Origin: Apium graveolens
Taxonomy: Eukaryota > Streptophyta > Magnoliopsida > Apiales > Apiaceae
Reading direction: 5' to 3'
Assembly (NCBI RefSeq): GCF_009905375.1
Contig: NC_133653.1
Location: 54,515,704 to 54,579,703 of the forward strand
DNA length: 64,000 nucleotides
The position numbers were made by a program, and so were the translations under genes. Below are positions 21,903 to 32,820 of the stretch, piece by piece. Below the pieces are notes generated by a model, which was given only the letters and a program-made list of their open reading frames with translations, made no database searches and was not told where the DNA came from. Every line of letters begins with the position of its first letter. Positions within the stretch are counted from its first letter, which is position 1.

Positions 21903-24900
21903 ATGACATCAAACACTTTTAGAGCCGCTATCACAAATGATGGAACCAACTACCTTGCCTTCACAGATGCTAACCAAGCTCTTGATAGTTTCAAGAGCTT
22001 TGTCAAGTTTCTATATGAGACATACTTTGCAGGTGCTCTAACTGCAAATCCAGTTCTGTATCTGGATATTCTCAATAATTTCTGGAACTTAACTGTGATT
22101 AGGACAGTTGTGCATGAGAATTAAGCTGTATCCATGGTGGTTAAATGCTCAATCCAAGGACAACATGTGGAATTTACTGAGACTGATGTCAACCTGGCTT
22201 TGGGCATTCCTACTGACAACTTGGTGGAGGTGTCTACTCAACAAGAACTGGCTGAATTCACGGATTTTATCAATTACAGTGAAAAGATCAACTTTTCCAG
22301 CTTGAATAAGAAGAATTTGAGGAGGGAATGGTCATTTCTTTTGATTTCATAGCGAGGGCCTTCACCTGCAGGAAGACATGGTATGAGAACATTTCAAGTG
22401 CTGTTCAGAAGCTGGTGTTCTCCATGGCTCATAATAGACTCTTAATGTGGGGCTTTTGATTCTGGAGGAACTTAACACAAGGCTCACAATGACATTGGCC
22501 ACAAGAGGTAAGGAAATTTTCTTTCCTAGGTTTATAATGTCTACTTTAAAGCATAAAGTTCAAGACATTCATTTACTCAATGGTATTGATAGAACAAAAA
22601 TAGGAAATTATAAACAGGTGTCCAAAATACTATTTGGCTCACTTATTACAAAGAATAAGGTACCTGTTAGTCTTAACATCACTCCGTTTATGTTGGAGAG
22701 ATTCAGGAGTTACCCTTACCCTATGCCTGATATGAGGTCTATAGTAACATCTAGTACAGTTATGGCTCCTGTTCCTGTGGAAGAACAAACACATGAACAT
22801 CAACAGGGGCCTTCCAAAACTGAGACCCTTTCTTCACTGCCATTAGAAGCTAGGAAAATAACCACTTCATCCTCTCAACATGGTGGATTGAGTAAAAAGA
22901 AGAGAAAGCAGGCACCCTTAACTGTTATGAATGAGAGTGGTGATGACCAAACACAACAAGAGTCTATATTGGTTAAAAAGCCAAAGAAGGTAAAAAAAAC
23001 TGAGTTGACAACTCAATTAGCTACCTCTGTATCCTTTCAAAAGGATACAGTTGTAAAAGAGGGTTTAAAACAGACTCTATAGGCATCCTCTCAACAGGGT
23101 GTCTCTATTGAACAAAGCACTCTCCTAAGTGCATCTTGTAAATAGTCTGCACCACAACTTGAGCACACTCATGTTTATGAAAGAAGAAATAAGGATGACA
23201 CACACACCGAGAACAAATATTTTGAAGCTCCCTTATCTATTCAGGGGGAGCTGCCAATACTCAATCCTCAAATCACAAATCTTATCTCTCAAATTTCTTC
23301 TACTTATAATGAAACACTTGAATCCACTTCTCAAGTGTTGTCAAAATAGAGCCACACAGTTCAAGAGACTGTTCTCCCAACCTAGGAACCACATTCAGTT
23401 GGGGAGAGGCTACATTCTGGGGTAGACCTTGATGACACCAACAAAAATACAAGGTTTCATCAGTTTTTACTGAAGACCATGTGTTAGTAACAAATTCACC
23501 TTCATGTGCAAATCAATCTTCACAGATTGAAAGGTTTGAGGGTAGTACTCCTGAGGAGGAGCTATCTAAATCCTCTCCAATTCAATTGGAGGTTCCTCAT
23601 GTAGGGACATATCCCCACAAAACCATGGCTGAGATTGCTTTGTCAATTGAAGCTGGAAGCCCAATTTTCAATGATCCAACCATTGGGGAGACAAGTCAAG
23701 CACATTCAGGTGCCAGTTCTTTGCAAGAAGAACAAGGATTTGAGGCCATGATACATGATGTTAACCTGGTTAAATCCCCTCTAATTCAACTGGAGGTTCC
23801 CACTCTTGGTGAACAACACACTGTCACAACCAATAATTTCTACTATGAGTTCAACTGTGATTCCAATCACAGGGTTATCTACCACCTCTCAGCCCTCCAT
23901 CTCAAACCAAATAGACATCCCTTCTACATCCAAACCCACTCAACGCCCTTCACACCTCATCTCACAATGGCTGCAGGATGCTCAAACTCAGCCGGTTACA
24001 ATGAATGACCTCCTTGTGGACCAACTCTCTGGCCTTGCCAACATTACCCAACAACTACTCACAACTGATATGTGCAATCAGGATTATCAGGCTCTCTTGT
24101 TGTCATATAAAACAGATGTTGAAGAATAGCAGCAAAAGGTTTTCAATGAAGCTGAGCAAGATGGAAATGTTGATGATTGGTTATCTAAGGATATCAGCTC
24201 GGATATGGATGAGGTCTTGACTAGATTCAGAGAAGTGTATGTCACTATCCTAGGAAGCAATGCCAAGATTCTCAGTCCACAGGAAGTTTATGTTGCTATT
24301 ACAGAAGTCTACAAGGCACAGCTCAAGGCTTTTCACCTTATTGGTAAAACACTACAACAGACACTGAATAGTCATCAAGACATGATCAGGAGACTGGTGA
24401 AAGATAAACTAGATGACCTTGTGCCAACTTAGGTAGAAATCAAGAATAAGTTCAACAAATTTGCTGAGCAAATAGCAAGGTTTGATGTCACTAGTATGGA
24501 GCAAAGCATCAAGAACTTAAAGTAATCATTTCTAACTCTTCATGAAGTTTTCCAAAATCAAATCACAAACAACAATGACACAAGAGTCAAGTTGGATCAA
24601 ATACATCAAGCTAGATATGAACCCTCAGCATTTTTTATGAAGGGCATCAGGGAATCTATTCAAGCCATCTTTGGTGCCCCTCTCTCTTCAAGCTCACACC
24701 AACCAGTCTCCACCTCAACAAATCTTCAAATTCAGTTTTTCAACAACAAGTTTCCAATCTGTAAGCCTCTAATGATTCACTCACAGCTCTCACTACACTA
24801 GTGTAGAGTCAACAAAATGACATCGGGACCATAGTAGACTTCCATAAACATCTCCAAATACAGAATCCTGTCTCATTGGGAGCTATTATGGGTGCCTTGA

Positions 24901-25359
24901 ATGTCCTACTACCTGCCTTACCTGAAGCTGTGAAGCCAGAAATTCCAACTCCTCTACTCCTACCTACTACCAAGACTAAGGGGAGATAGAAGCTAGAATT
25001 CAACAATCAAAGGAAGCTGGAAAATCTACACAATAAAAAGAAAAAATCTACATCTCACTCTGGCCAAAGCTCTACACAAGTAAAAATTTCTCAAGATGTG
25101 GGTAAAGACAGACTCCAGAAAGCTGTGGAAGGACCCTGTCAAAACAAGGAGTTCAATGAGCTACTAACAGTTTTGAGATTCTCTCTTCATAACAACTATA
25201 TCACCTACACGAGAGCCTTGGTTAATAACATCAATTTTCTAAGAGTGGTGATTGTAAAGGTTGAAAACTTTTTAGAGCAAAAGATAATTGCAAATGTCAA
25301 TGATTGTGATTTGGACAGATGCCTATAGGTGTCTCTCTTAAATCTTCAATCCATGAGAG
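21903..25359 (+). pseudogene. H envelope-like region
   Basis: It starts at an ATG preceded by a pyrimidine-rich leader. The N-terminal ~400 residues (21903-23082, in pieces 21903-22124, 22134-22352, 22447-23082) form a globular domain resembling the first envelope-like segment of N1. Downstream pieces (23481-24008, 24005-24432, 24592-24801, 25098-25328) are Gln/Ser/Pro-rich, then helical. Frames change several times and there are many stops. There is no clear signal peptide or membrane anchor. The region is cut at 25359 by the solo LTR and resumes at 29458. Its function is unknown. Confidence 0.65.
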
Positions 25360-28300
25360 TGTGACGCCCTCAATCTCGGGGTTAGGAAATGAGGACTCAC
25401 ACACCTTTAATCTAATAATTAAATATACATAAACTCCGATTATCTACTAACAGGATCAACATGATAAAGTATGAGACAAGATTACATCTACCAATCACAA
25501 AATATAACTTACAAACCCAAATTATTATTAAATAAACAATATCGATTTCGGCTGGGAATCGACAGATAACCCATTGTATCTTTAAACACTTCTTTCTAGG
25601 CGCGAGCTCACTCATAATTACCACTACCTGCTCTGGCAACCGGAAGCCCTCAACACGGTAGGGACCACCAGGTACTCTCTTATGAGCAGTGCGCCTAAGC
25701 CTGACCATCTTCTTGCTTAACTTCCATGGTTAGATTAAAACAAAACAAATGAGTATAAAACTCAACAAGCAACTATATAGCAGTTCTACAATATCAATTC
25801 TCAATATGCTTTACCAAACTTAGGGCATTCTACTTTATTTGATCTAGGTGGCAGATTTCCAGCTTTTGGGTTAAGGAAAGGTTTTTGAAGGAACAATATG
25901 GAGCTTTTAAGGAACAAGGCTCAACGTAGGTCGAAAGCCGACATTCATCACAAATCAATAAAGGATCAGAATAGATCTTTCAATAGAGGAAAGCAACAGT
26001 ATTTCAATATATGGAATTAATCATATGATCAACAGATTTAAGAATCAGGGTTCTCGAGCTTTAAGCTTCACATTAACATAATCAACTCTTTTCAAAGCAA
26101 TATAAACCATTTTCATTTTCAAAAATCAATTTACTGAACAGAAAGTTTCAATTCCCTTTTTAAATAATCATTTAGAACCCTTGATTGGATCACTTTATCT
26201 TTCCATTTCATATTAATACGGGTGATCAGCCCGTACCGACCTCCATCCGGTCTTTAAGGTACCAATCGGCATAATTTCAGCCTTAAGTTGGACTAGCCCC
26301 GCTAGCCTCTTACCATGACTGGACTAGTCCCACTAGCCTCTTACGTCCCAATCCAATCCATCAGGAATTCATTTGGAAAACCTTGAGTTGGAAAAAAACA
26401 AATAGGTTTTCTAAAATTCATTTTATCATTACCAAGAATTTGAAATCATTCGGACTTTTTCAAGTCGAAACTCATTCTTAATTCAGATTTTAAGGAAACA
26501 AAGTTCAGGGGGTGATTCAAAGATACACAAGGAACAATTCATAAGAATTCTGTATCAGGGATAACAAAGCACTTAAGTTAGAAGGATCAACATCTGTTTA
26601 GGGATCAATAGGGTGATCAGGAGGAACAGGGTATCATTAAACAGGGTTAACAAGGATAATCAGAGGGTTCAATATATTTCGGGCTCAATACATAATTTGA
26701 ACAGAAAGGACAGATTATCAAAGTGTTGAATCATTAAGTTTATCAATAAAAGTTTATCAAGAACAAAGGCAGGGTACCTCAAATCAATATCAGGGTTTCA
26801 TAATTAAATAGTTCAATACTCTACATGGTATGAACAACATTCTCTTTATAACCATTTACCCAAGTAATCAGAGTTACTTGCCTGGATTTGCTTTCCTGAA
26901 GGTTGAACTACTGCCACCTAGTAAATCATTTCCTTTCCTAGCCTGAATGCCCTCACGCTCCGAATCTACAATAAAACCAAAACCTTAATCAGATTCTCAA
27001 CTCTCGTTCCCGGAACGTTTACTATTTACGCTAATCCTATCAAACGATTGACCTTAACTATACGAGTATAGTTACATAAATACACATATCATATAATATA
27101 CTTCACTCTTACCCTTTATACTTTCAAGTATTCAACGAACAACTTATATCTTAAAACACACTTTTAATTCGACTTTAAACCAAATCAAGCAACCACAACT
27201 CACATGAGTACACATTTCATTCAAAACTCAATTCCATAATCATAACACTACTTATAACCGTTTAGGATCAAGGCAACTAATTCTTCTTTTTAAAATTCTA
27301 TAATTCGAACCAAAAATAGCAAATAAGCAAACAATTCCTAAAATTTTCACATGCAATCACCTAGTTATCTTCTACAATCAAATCCATCACTTAAATTTGA
27401 ATTTGACTTCTTAAAAATCATGATCCATTCGGCCCTACTATAAATACCAATCAAAATCAATCAATTTTTCATACCAGATCCACATAAACACATAAAAAAT
27501 CATTTAGACATATAATCAAACTTAATATTCTTATAAAACAACTATACCATTCGAATTTCTCAAGAAATACAACATACAACTTTAATTTAATCTTACAAAT
27601 GACATGCAAGAGTATTTTCATGGTTTAAACCTAAATCCTAGTTAATTCAAGCAAGAATAACACACCAAGTTGCTATCTTCTTCTATATTAAGCAAGAATT
27701 CGAACCAAACATAACACAATCCCACATGCATACTCGAATTTAACCTTTAATTCAATTTAGGCCCTTAGTTAATCCATCAATTTCAAAAACAACTATCAAA
27801 CAAACATTTTTATCAAACAAAATCAATTTATTCTTTGATAACCCAAAACCCTATTCGGCTTTTACACTAATCAACACATGCATGGACAATTTTGACCCTT
27901 TACACTACCAATCACTCTAATCAAACAATAATTTCTAAGATTAAACATTAACAACTCATTTTCATCAACTAACATCAACTTAATTCTTTTAAAAAAATCA
28001 AAACCCATTCGGGTGTTTTCAAGATTAACACATGCAACAATCAAAAGAACAAGTTTTGGTGTAGTAGAGTTCAGTGGTTACATCATTACTCACCACCGGT
28101 TCACCGGAGTTCATCACCGGTGGCGGTGGCCTCACGATGGTGCCCTCATTCGAGGGTATCCTACCATAAAACCTCCGATTATTTTCTAAAATCATAACAA
28201 CAAACACATACAAGACAAGATCACCACAAGTTCACTTCATCTTGTTTTTATAAAGCATCAATTCGGCCTAGCCGAACCTACACATACGCACACAACCAAC

Positions 28301-29452
28301 ATGCAAGTATCAAACTATGCATGCAATAGGATTAGAGCTCATATATGGAACAAGAACGAATTTCCATGGAAGAATCCATAAAAATCAAGTGTAGGAGAGG
28401 GATATACCGAGTGGAATAGAGAGATAGAAGAGAGTGAGCTTCGAGAGTGAGAGAGATGAGAGAAAAAGAGAGAATGAAAGTGTGGCCGGGTGGAAAGAAA
28501 GGAAGGAGGAGGAAATGAGTGTATATATATGCTTAGAGGGCAGGGGCGTTTTAGTAATTAACTAATCGCCACTTATATTGATTAATCTTTTTCTTTTTAC
28601 TCAAATAAGATAAAAACTAAATATAAATTATCTCTCTCAGAAAGTTGAAAATTATTGCAAATGACAATTTCAAAACGGAGGGATCTCGAAATTAGCTTTC
28701 CGACCATTACTCATAATAAGGTTTTGAGCGTACGGTTGATTTTATATGAATTTCGAAATCTCGCCTTAATAATAATATTTTTCCACATAAAATCAATTTA
28801 AAAATGCAAAGACCACGAAATAAATCCACTTATCATTTTTAAAAAGTTTCTAGGACTACTAAGAAGATATCAAAACAAATCCCATGTTTTTATCTTACTC
28901 AGATAATTTTATAAAAATGCACGAAGGTTAATTAGACCTTTATTTAAGTCACATAATTCCTTAAAAATTCATAAAAATGTCACATAACACATAGTCATGC
29001 ACACAGACAATAATCTCACATATATAATCACATAACGACTCACGTCTAATCATGGAATTTATCCTTCTTTAATCTTTATCATTTTCTACGCGTACCGGGT
29101 CACGTTCAGCCTGACGGCCCGACACTCAGCGTTTCGATTACGCTTCTCATTATCTTTTCCAATCAACACGTCACTTAGGACGAAATACTTTATTTACTCA
29201 TTCATTTCATTCAATCACACATAATTCACATTTTATATTCTTTAATTCCTTATTAGGACGGGTTCCGTTCTACCTGACGGCCCGACGACACAGCTTAACT
29301 CCTAAGCTGACTCTTTAAATTGGAACGTTTTTATTTACGCTCCTATATTCTAATATACAGAAAAGACATTTGATCAACACTTAATCATATAATTATAATC
29401 ACATAACATACTTTATTGACTTGATTACGTCACAAAATTCTCAGTCGTCACA
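25360..29452 (-). mobile_element. Solo LTR of a gypsy (Tekay/Del-like) element, 4.09 kb
   Basis: The block has no pol or gag. It begins TGTGACG and ends CGTCACA on the + strand (a 7-bp terminal inverted repeat with TG..CA ends), flanked by the exact 5-bp duplication GAGAG (25355-25359 and 29453-29457). A minus-strand TATATATA near 28521-28531 is followed by a CT-rich leader, as expected for an LTR promoter. Long LTRs starting TGTGACG are typical of the Tekay/Del chromoviruses; that lineage name is from memory of the family, not from a search. Short ORFs inside (for example near 25412-25708) are not credible genes. Confidence 0.78.
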
Positions 29453-29457
29453 GAGAG

Positions 29458-29711
29458 CATCTGAGATGGATGTAATAATCGATAAAGTTAACCCGGTCAT
29501 TCCAAAGGACACCCAATTGTTTATTGAACTCAAGAAGGCTCAGATAGCTGTTTTTCCTGAAACCTAGCTTCATCCAAGCAAGGAGTGAGCTACATCTGTC
29601 CACAAACCATGAAGTGCAAATATTTCACAATCCCCAAGTACTGTGTGAGGGGTAATCTAAGACTAATCATGATATTGGAGACTGAGCTCAAGACAAATAA
29701 GAAAATTGCGT
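29458..29711 (+). pseudogene. H envelope-like region, tail
   Basis: Coding-like sequence resumes directly after the right target duplication of the solo LTR (EMDVIIDKVNPVIPKDTQLF near 29463-29525) and decays by about 29711. Its character (charged, helical) matches the C-terminal part of the N1 envelope-like region. No 3' LTR of H follows. Confidence 0.6.
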
Positions 29712-29980
29712 GAGTCTGTAGGGTTTACCTTGTGCGTACCCGAAGGGTAGCGGTCGCGAGTTATCTACAATAAAAAAAAGTTTATATTGAGTAGAAGTCA
29801 ATTTGTGTTGAAAACAAAATTTACGGTGAATAGATATATTTGTGTTAGGTAAGTATCAAAATTTAATATTTTGATATTCCGATTCTTTTGTCCTGTCATT
29901 AAAACAAAATATGATTTCGCTTATTAATAAAAAATATAAATTCATACACAAAACAAACCCTGAAGGGTATAGCAAACCTT
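29712..29980. other. Unassigned junction sequence upstream of pararetrovirus
   Basis: A GC-rich block of about 55 bp (GTGCGTACCCGAAGGGTAGC inside) is followed by an oligo-A run, then AT-rich DNA. The block plus A-tail is reminiscent of a SINE 3' end, but no pol III A/B boxes are visible. A strong splice-donor-like site (TTAG|GTAAGTAT) occurs at 29848/29849. The sequence does not match the region upstream of the right terminal repeat (38600-38866). Confidence 0.35.
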
Positions 29981-30290
29981 ACAGTAGATAGTCCGTTGAG
30001 ACGCCAGGAGTTGCAGAGCCCAAGATGACGGGGAAGTCAAAATAGGGCATAACATTCACCAGGGACTCCGGTGAGTTGTTCTTGATTCATCAACTTTATA
30101 ATTATTTAAATGGTTTTGCTTATTTGGTATGCGATTAATATGATAGGATACTTAAATATATAGAAATAACTGTTATGTGTAAATTGTTATGGATTGTAGA
30201 GAAATTATAAAATCATGTTTTATGATTTATATATCTGTGTGTCTTCCCTCTTTAGGGTTATCAGATATAGAAAAACGATCCCCAATCAAT
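29981..30290 (+). repeat. Pararetrovirus terminal direct repeat, left copy (310 bp)
   Basis: It aligns without gaps to 38867-39176, with 8 substitutions counted by eye (about 2.6%). It ends one base before the primer-binding site. A pyrimidine-rich splice-acceptor-like sequence (CTTCCCTCTTTAG) lies at 30243-30255. Confidence 0.9.
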
Positions 30291-30291
30291 C

Positions 30292-30303
30292 TGGTATCAG
30301 AGC
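30292..30303 (+). other. Pararetrovirus primer-binding site (initiator tRNA-Met)
   Basis: TGGTATCAGAGC, the minus-strand DNA primer site used across Caulimoviridae. Relative to the predicted start of the full-length transcript (about 38630 in the right-hand copy), the site would lie about 550 nt downstream in the circular genome, similar to CaMV. Confidence 0.88.
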
Positions 30304-30322
30304 TAGAAAATAGGTCGAGACG

Positions 30323-30459
30323 ATGAACAGTAAATCACTGTAGCAAATAGTAGAAAAGTTCAAAATTTCGGAATGAATAGTAATCAATGAATAGTAATCA
30401 ATGAATAGTGAAAATTAAATAGTAATATGAATAGTAAAAAAACGAAATATCAATATTAA
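30323..30459 (+). promoter_or_regulatory. Chain of five leader micro-ORFs, all starting MNS
   Basis: Micro-ORFs lie at 30323-30343, 30373-30390, 30387-30404, 30401-30418 and 30427-30459. Each begins ATGAAYAGT (Met-Asn-Ser). The second, third and fourth overlap by ATGA stop-start junctions and derive from a 14-bp tandem repeat. Pararetrovirus leaders are known for short ORFs that steer ribosome shunting or reinitiation; a similar role here is inference. Confidence 0.6.
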
Positions 30460-30466
30460 AAATTAA

Positions 30467-30622
30467 ATGAGACCTCCAGCAAAAATACTAAGAGATAATA
30501 ATAAAAGTTATGAGTCTAAAATAATAGCAAATCTATTAATTTATTTTATAGTAGAAAATAAAGAAATAAAACAAATGTGTAAGAAAAATCTATATAGACA
30601 GTTAATATATTTACATAAATAA
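30467..30622 (+). CDS. Pararetrovirus 51-aa leader-proximal ORF
   Basis: A short intact ORF starts at the ATG at 30467 (MRPPAKILRDNN...) and ends TAA at 30620-30622, 20 nt before the next ATG. It is basic, with a hydrophobic middle (IIANLLIYFIV). By position it corresponds to the small ORF VII of caulimoviruses or may be the last leader ORF. The function is unknown. Its intactness in an otherwise decayed copy may be chance given the size. Confidence 0.45.
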   Translation: MRPPAKILRDNNKSYESKIIANLLIYFIVENKEIKQMCKKNLYRQLIYLHK

Positions 30623-30642
30623 AATAAATAAATATTCGATTT

Positions 30643-30963
30643 ATGGAAGATTATAAGTTAGAAAGTATTAAAATGATAGCAGATAAAAACTTTACTTTCA
30701 ATAAAGATATAAATCAACATATTGAAAGTTGTAAAATAAGTATGCAAATAATAAATGAAAAATTAGATATTATAGCTAGGTTACAAACAATGTTGGAAGA
30801 GAGAGACGAAAAAATTAGAAGACTGGAAGAAGAAAATCTTTTAATAAAACGAGAAAAATTTATTAAAGAAATTAATTTAGAAATTCAAATAAAAGACTTA
30901 AAAGAAGTATTAACTGAACAATATAAATTAATAAATGATTTAAGGCAAAAATTTAAAAAATGA
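30643..30963 (+). CDS. Pararetrovirus coiled-coil protein, 106 aa
   Basis: Intact ORF, strongly charged, with heptad Leu/Ile spacing through most of its length (LQTMLEERDEKIRRLEEEN in the middle), so probably a coiled coil. The stop codon overlaps the next start as ATGA at 30960-30963, suggesting coupled translation. Small coiled-coil proteins occur in several Caulimoviridae (aphid-transmission or virion-associated proteins), but I cannot assign this one. It lies upstream of the movement gene, where caulimoviruses usually have little coding capacity. Confidence 0.6.
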   Translation: MEDYKLESIKMIADKNFTFNKDINQHIESCKISMQIINEKLDIIARLQTMLEERDEKIRRLEEENLLIKREKFIKEINLEIQIKDLKEVLTEQYKLINDLRQKFKK

Positions 30964-31175
30964 ATTGGATAGATCCAAATGCAATAACTAGAAATAATAG
31001 AAAATTAAAAGAATTAATAAAAAATCAAGAAAAACTAAAAATAACATTAGATAAATTGCAAGAAAGAAAAAATGAAATTGAATGGACAAGAGAAAATAGG
31101 GATGAAATAATAAGATGTTATCAACAACTTGGAAATATGATAATAACATTTAGAAATAATAAACTAAGAATATAA
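30960..31175 (+). CDS. Pararetrovirus small protein, 71 aa
   Basis: Intact ORF starting in the ATGA overlap with the previous gene. Lys/Glu/Asn-rich and helical (KLKELIKNQEKLKITLDKL). It ends 61 nt before the movement-protein ATG. There is no recognisable domain. Coupling to the upstream ORF suggests both are made from one polycistronic RNA, a strategy that in this family depends on the TAV protein. Confidence 0.5.
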   Translation: MNWIDPNAITRNNRKLKELIKNQEKLKITLDKLQERKNEIEWTRENRDEIIRCYQQLGNMIITFRNNKLRI

Positions 31176-31236
31176 GGACTTAAAAGAATAATTTTATCAA
31201 GTAATATAACTGGATAATAATACAGTTTGAAAAAAA

Positions 31237-32527
31237 ATGTCATTAGAAAAATCAAGTGAAAAACAAGATGTATATTATCAAATGGATGAATACGAAGAAG
31301 GAACATCACAAACTCTAAGTTTTAAACCGGATATATATAATCAAATCCAAAGTGAAACAGAAGAACTAACAATAAAAAAGATATTCAAAACATCATATTT
31401 TGAAAGAAATAAAGAAGTTAGATATATAGCTCAAAAATATGAAAATGTAATAGACATAGATACGATAAATGGAAAAGCAAAAATAAATTTAATAACAGAT
31501 GGTTTGATAAAAATAGAACTATCTAAATTAAAACAAAAAGAAGCAAATAAAATAAAAAATATTTATTTTGGAGCAATAGAATTTACAATAAAAGCATATT
31601 TTCAGGAAAAATATTGATACTCTTATACAGATATATGTACTAGACGATAGAATAATAAGAAATATACAAGATTCATTAATAGCAGTAGTAAAAGGAAACT
31701 TAATATATCAGAAATTAAAATTTATAATACAACCTGATTTTAGCATATCATTAAGAGATGAAAATAAAGAAAGATCTTTAACATTATATTATAAATTAGA
31801 TGGAATAAAAATGCAAAAGGGAAAGAAAGTAATTAGTATAAAAACTAAAATAGTATATGCTATGACTGGAAACCATCATGTAAAGAAACAAACGAAATTA
31901 GGAATAATAGTACCAAAATTATATAATGATATATTAGAAAAAATTGAACATAAAGAAGAATCTCAAATAACAATCCCAGAAGAATTTACAATAGACTTTA
32001 GCAATAGACAAATAATTCCAACACAAAGAATTAAACCAATATTGGAAGGATCTAGATTAAGTTTTAGAAGAGAACAAAACCCTATAAAATTAGTTAGATC
32101 AATGGGTATGACCAGTAGAAAATTAGATTTAATAAAATTACCGTGTTATGAATCAGATAAATTAAGAATAAAAATAATAATATTTAATGGAATATTTGCC
32201 AAAGAAGTCATAACAGAAATAAATACTGGAGCAACAAAAAGTCAAATACATATAACTGAAGTTGACTCAAACAAATGTGAGGAAATAGAACCTCAAATAA
32301 TAACTGAACCAAATAGTTCGAGAGAAACAATAGTAAGAAAAGGTATAAAATTAAGATTAAAAATTTTAGACTTAGAATATAATATAAGTCTAGGAGTGAT
32401 AGAAAATGACGTTAGTTATCAACTATTATTATGAATGGATTTCTTAAATGAAATAAAATATAATATAACGAATGAAGGAATAGAAATAAATGATCAGAAT
32501 AAATTAAGATTTATAGACACGATATGA
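31237..32527 (+). pseudogene. Pararetrovirus movement protein (30K family) with retropepsin-like C-terminus, broken
   Basis: The first ~125 codons are in one frame (31237-31617). A frameshift near 31606-31612 moves the core to the next frame, which runs to a TGA at 32432-32434; about 30 more codons follow in frame to 32527. The core shows the 30K signature around an Asp-Asp-Arg-Ile (DDRI) near 31645-31656. It would mediate cell-to-cell spread through plasmodesmata. The last ~120 residues contain an N-T-G-A motif (near 32222-32235) that looks like a retropepsin site lacking the catalytic Asp. Two breaks make the gene inactive. Confidence 0.72.
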
Positions 32528-32748
32528 ACCCTGAAAAGGAGATAAACGAGAAGAAAGATGAAACAGAAACTATTAATAAGATAATAAAAGAAACATTAAT
32601 TATGTCTCAAGAAAAAGAACTACAATACTTAAAAGAAAAAGAAAAACTAGAGGAAGAAGTAAAAGAATTAGAGAAAATAAAAGGTAAGAAAAGAAAAACA
32701 TGGATAATTGAAGGAGAATGGAGAAAACGAGTTTATAAATATGAATAA
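32524..32748 (+). CDS. Pararetrovirus small charged protein, 74 aa
   Basis: Intact ORF whose ATG overlaps the movement-protein stop as ATGA (32524-32527). Very Lys/Glu-rich, mostly helical, with a short C-terminal basic/aromatic patch (TWIIEGEWRKRVYKYE). By position it matches ORF II of caulimoviruses (aphid transmission factor), which is normally about twice as long. I see no specific motif supporting that function. Confidence 0.45.
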   Translation: MNPEKEINEKKDETETINKIIKETLIMSQEKELQYLKEKEKLEEEVKELEKIKGKKRKTWIIEGEWRKRVYKYE

Positions 32749-32820
32749 TACTGAAAATCAAATAAAAGATATTGGAACGAAATATTTATAAAAGAAAGTT
32801 TAAACGCTATATTAAAAAAG

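Larger units (their letters stand above)
5670..29711 (+). mobile_element. H: host Ty1-copia (Sirevirus-like) element, interrupted twice
   Basis: H is the oldest layer of the left stack. Its visible parts are 5670-7375 (integrase, RT), 20304-25359 (RT end, RNase H, spacer, envelope-like ORF) and 29458-29711 (envelope-like tail). N1 and the solo LTR fill the gaps, each with a matching 5-bp target duplication, which proves that these pieces were once contiguous. No 3' LTR or polypurine tract of H follows 29711. The element therefore appears truncated where the pararetrovirus locus begins. All reading frames are decayed. Confidence 0.82.

Noticed and set aside
25412..25708. 98-codon minus-strand ORF in the solo LTR
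   Set aside because: It has no recognisable domain and sits at the inner end of an LTR, where open stretches occur by chance.
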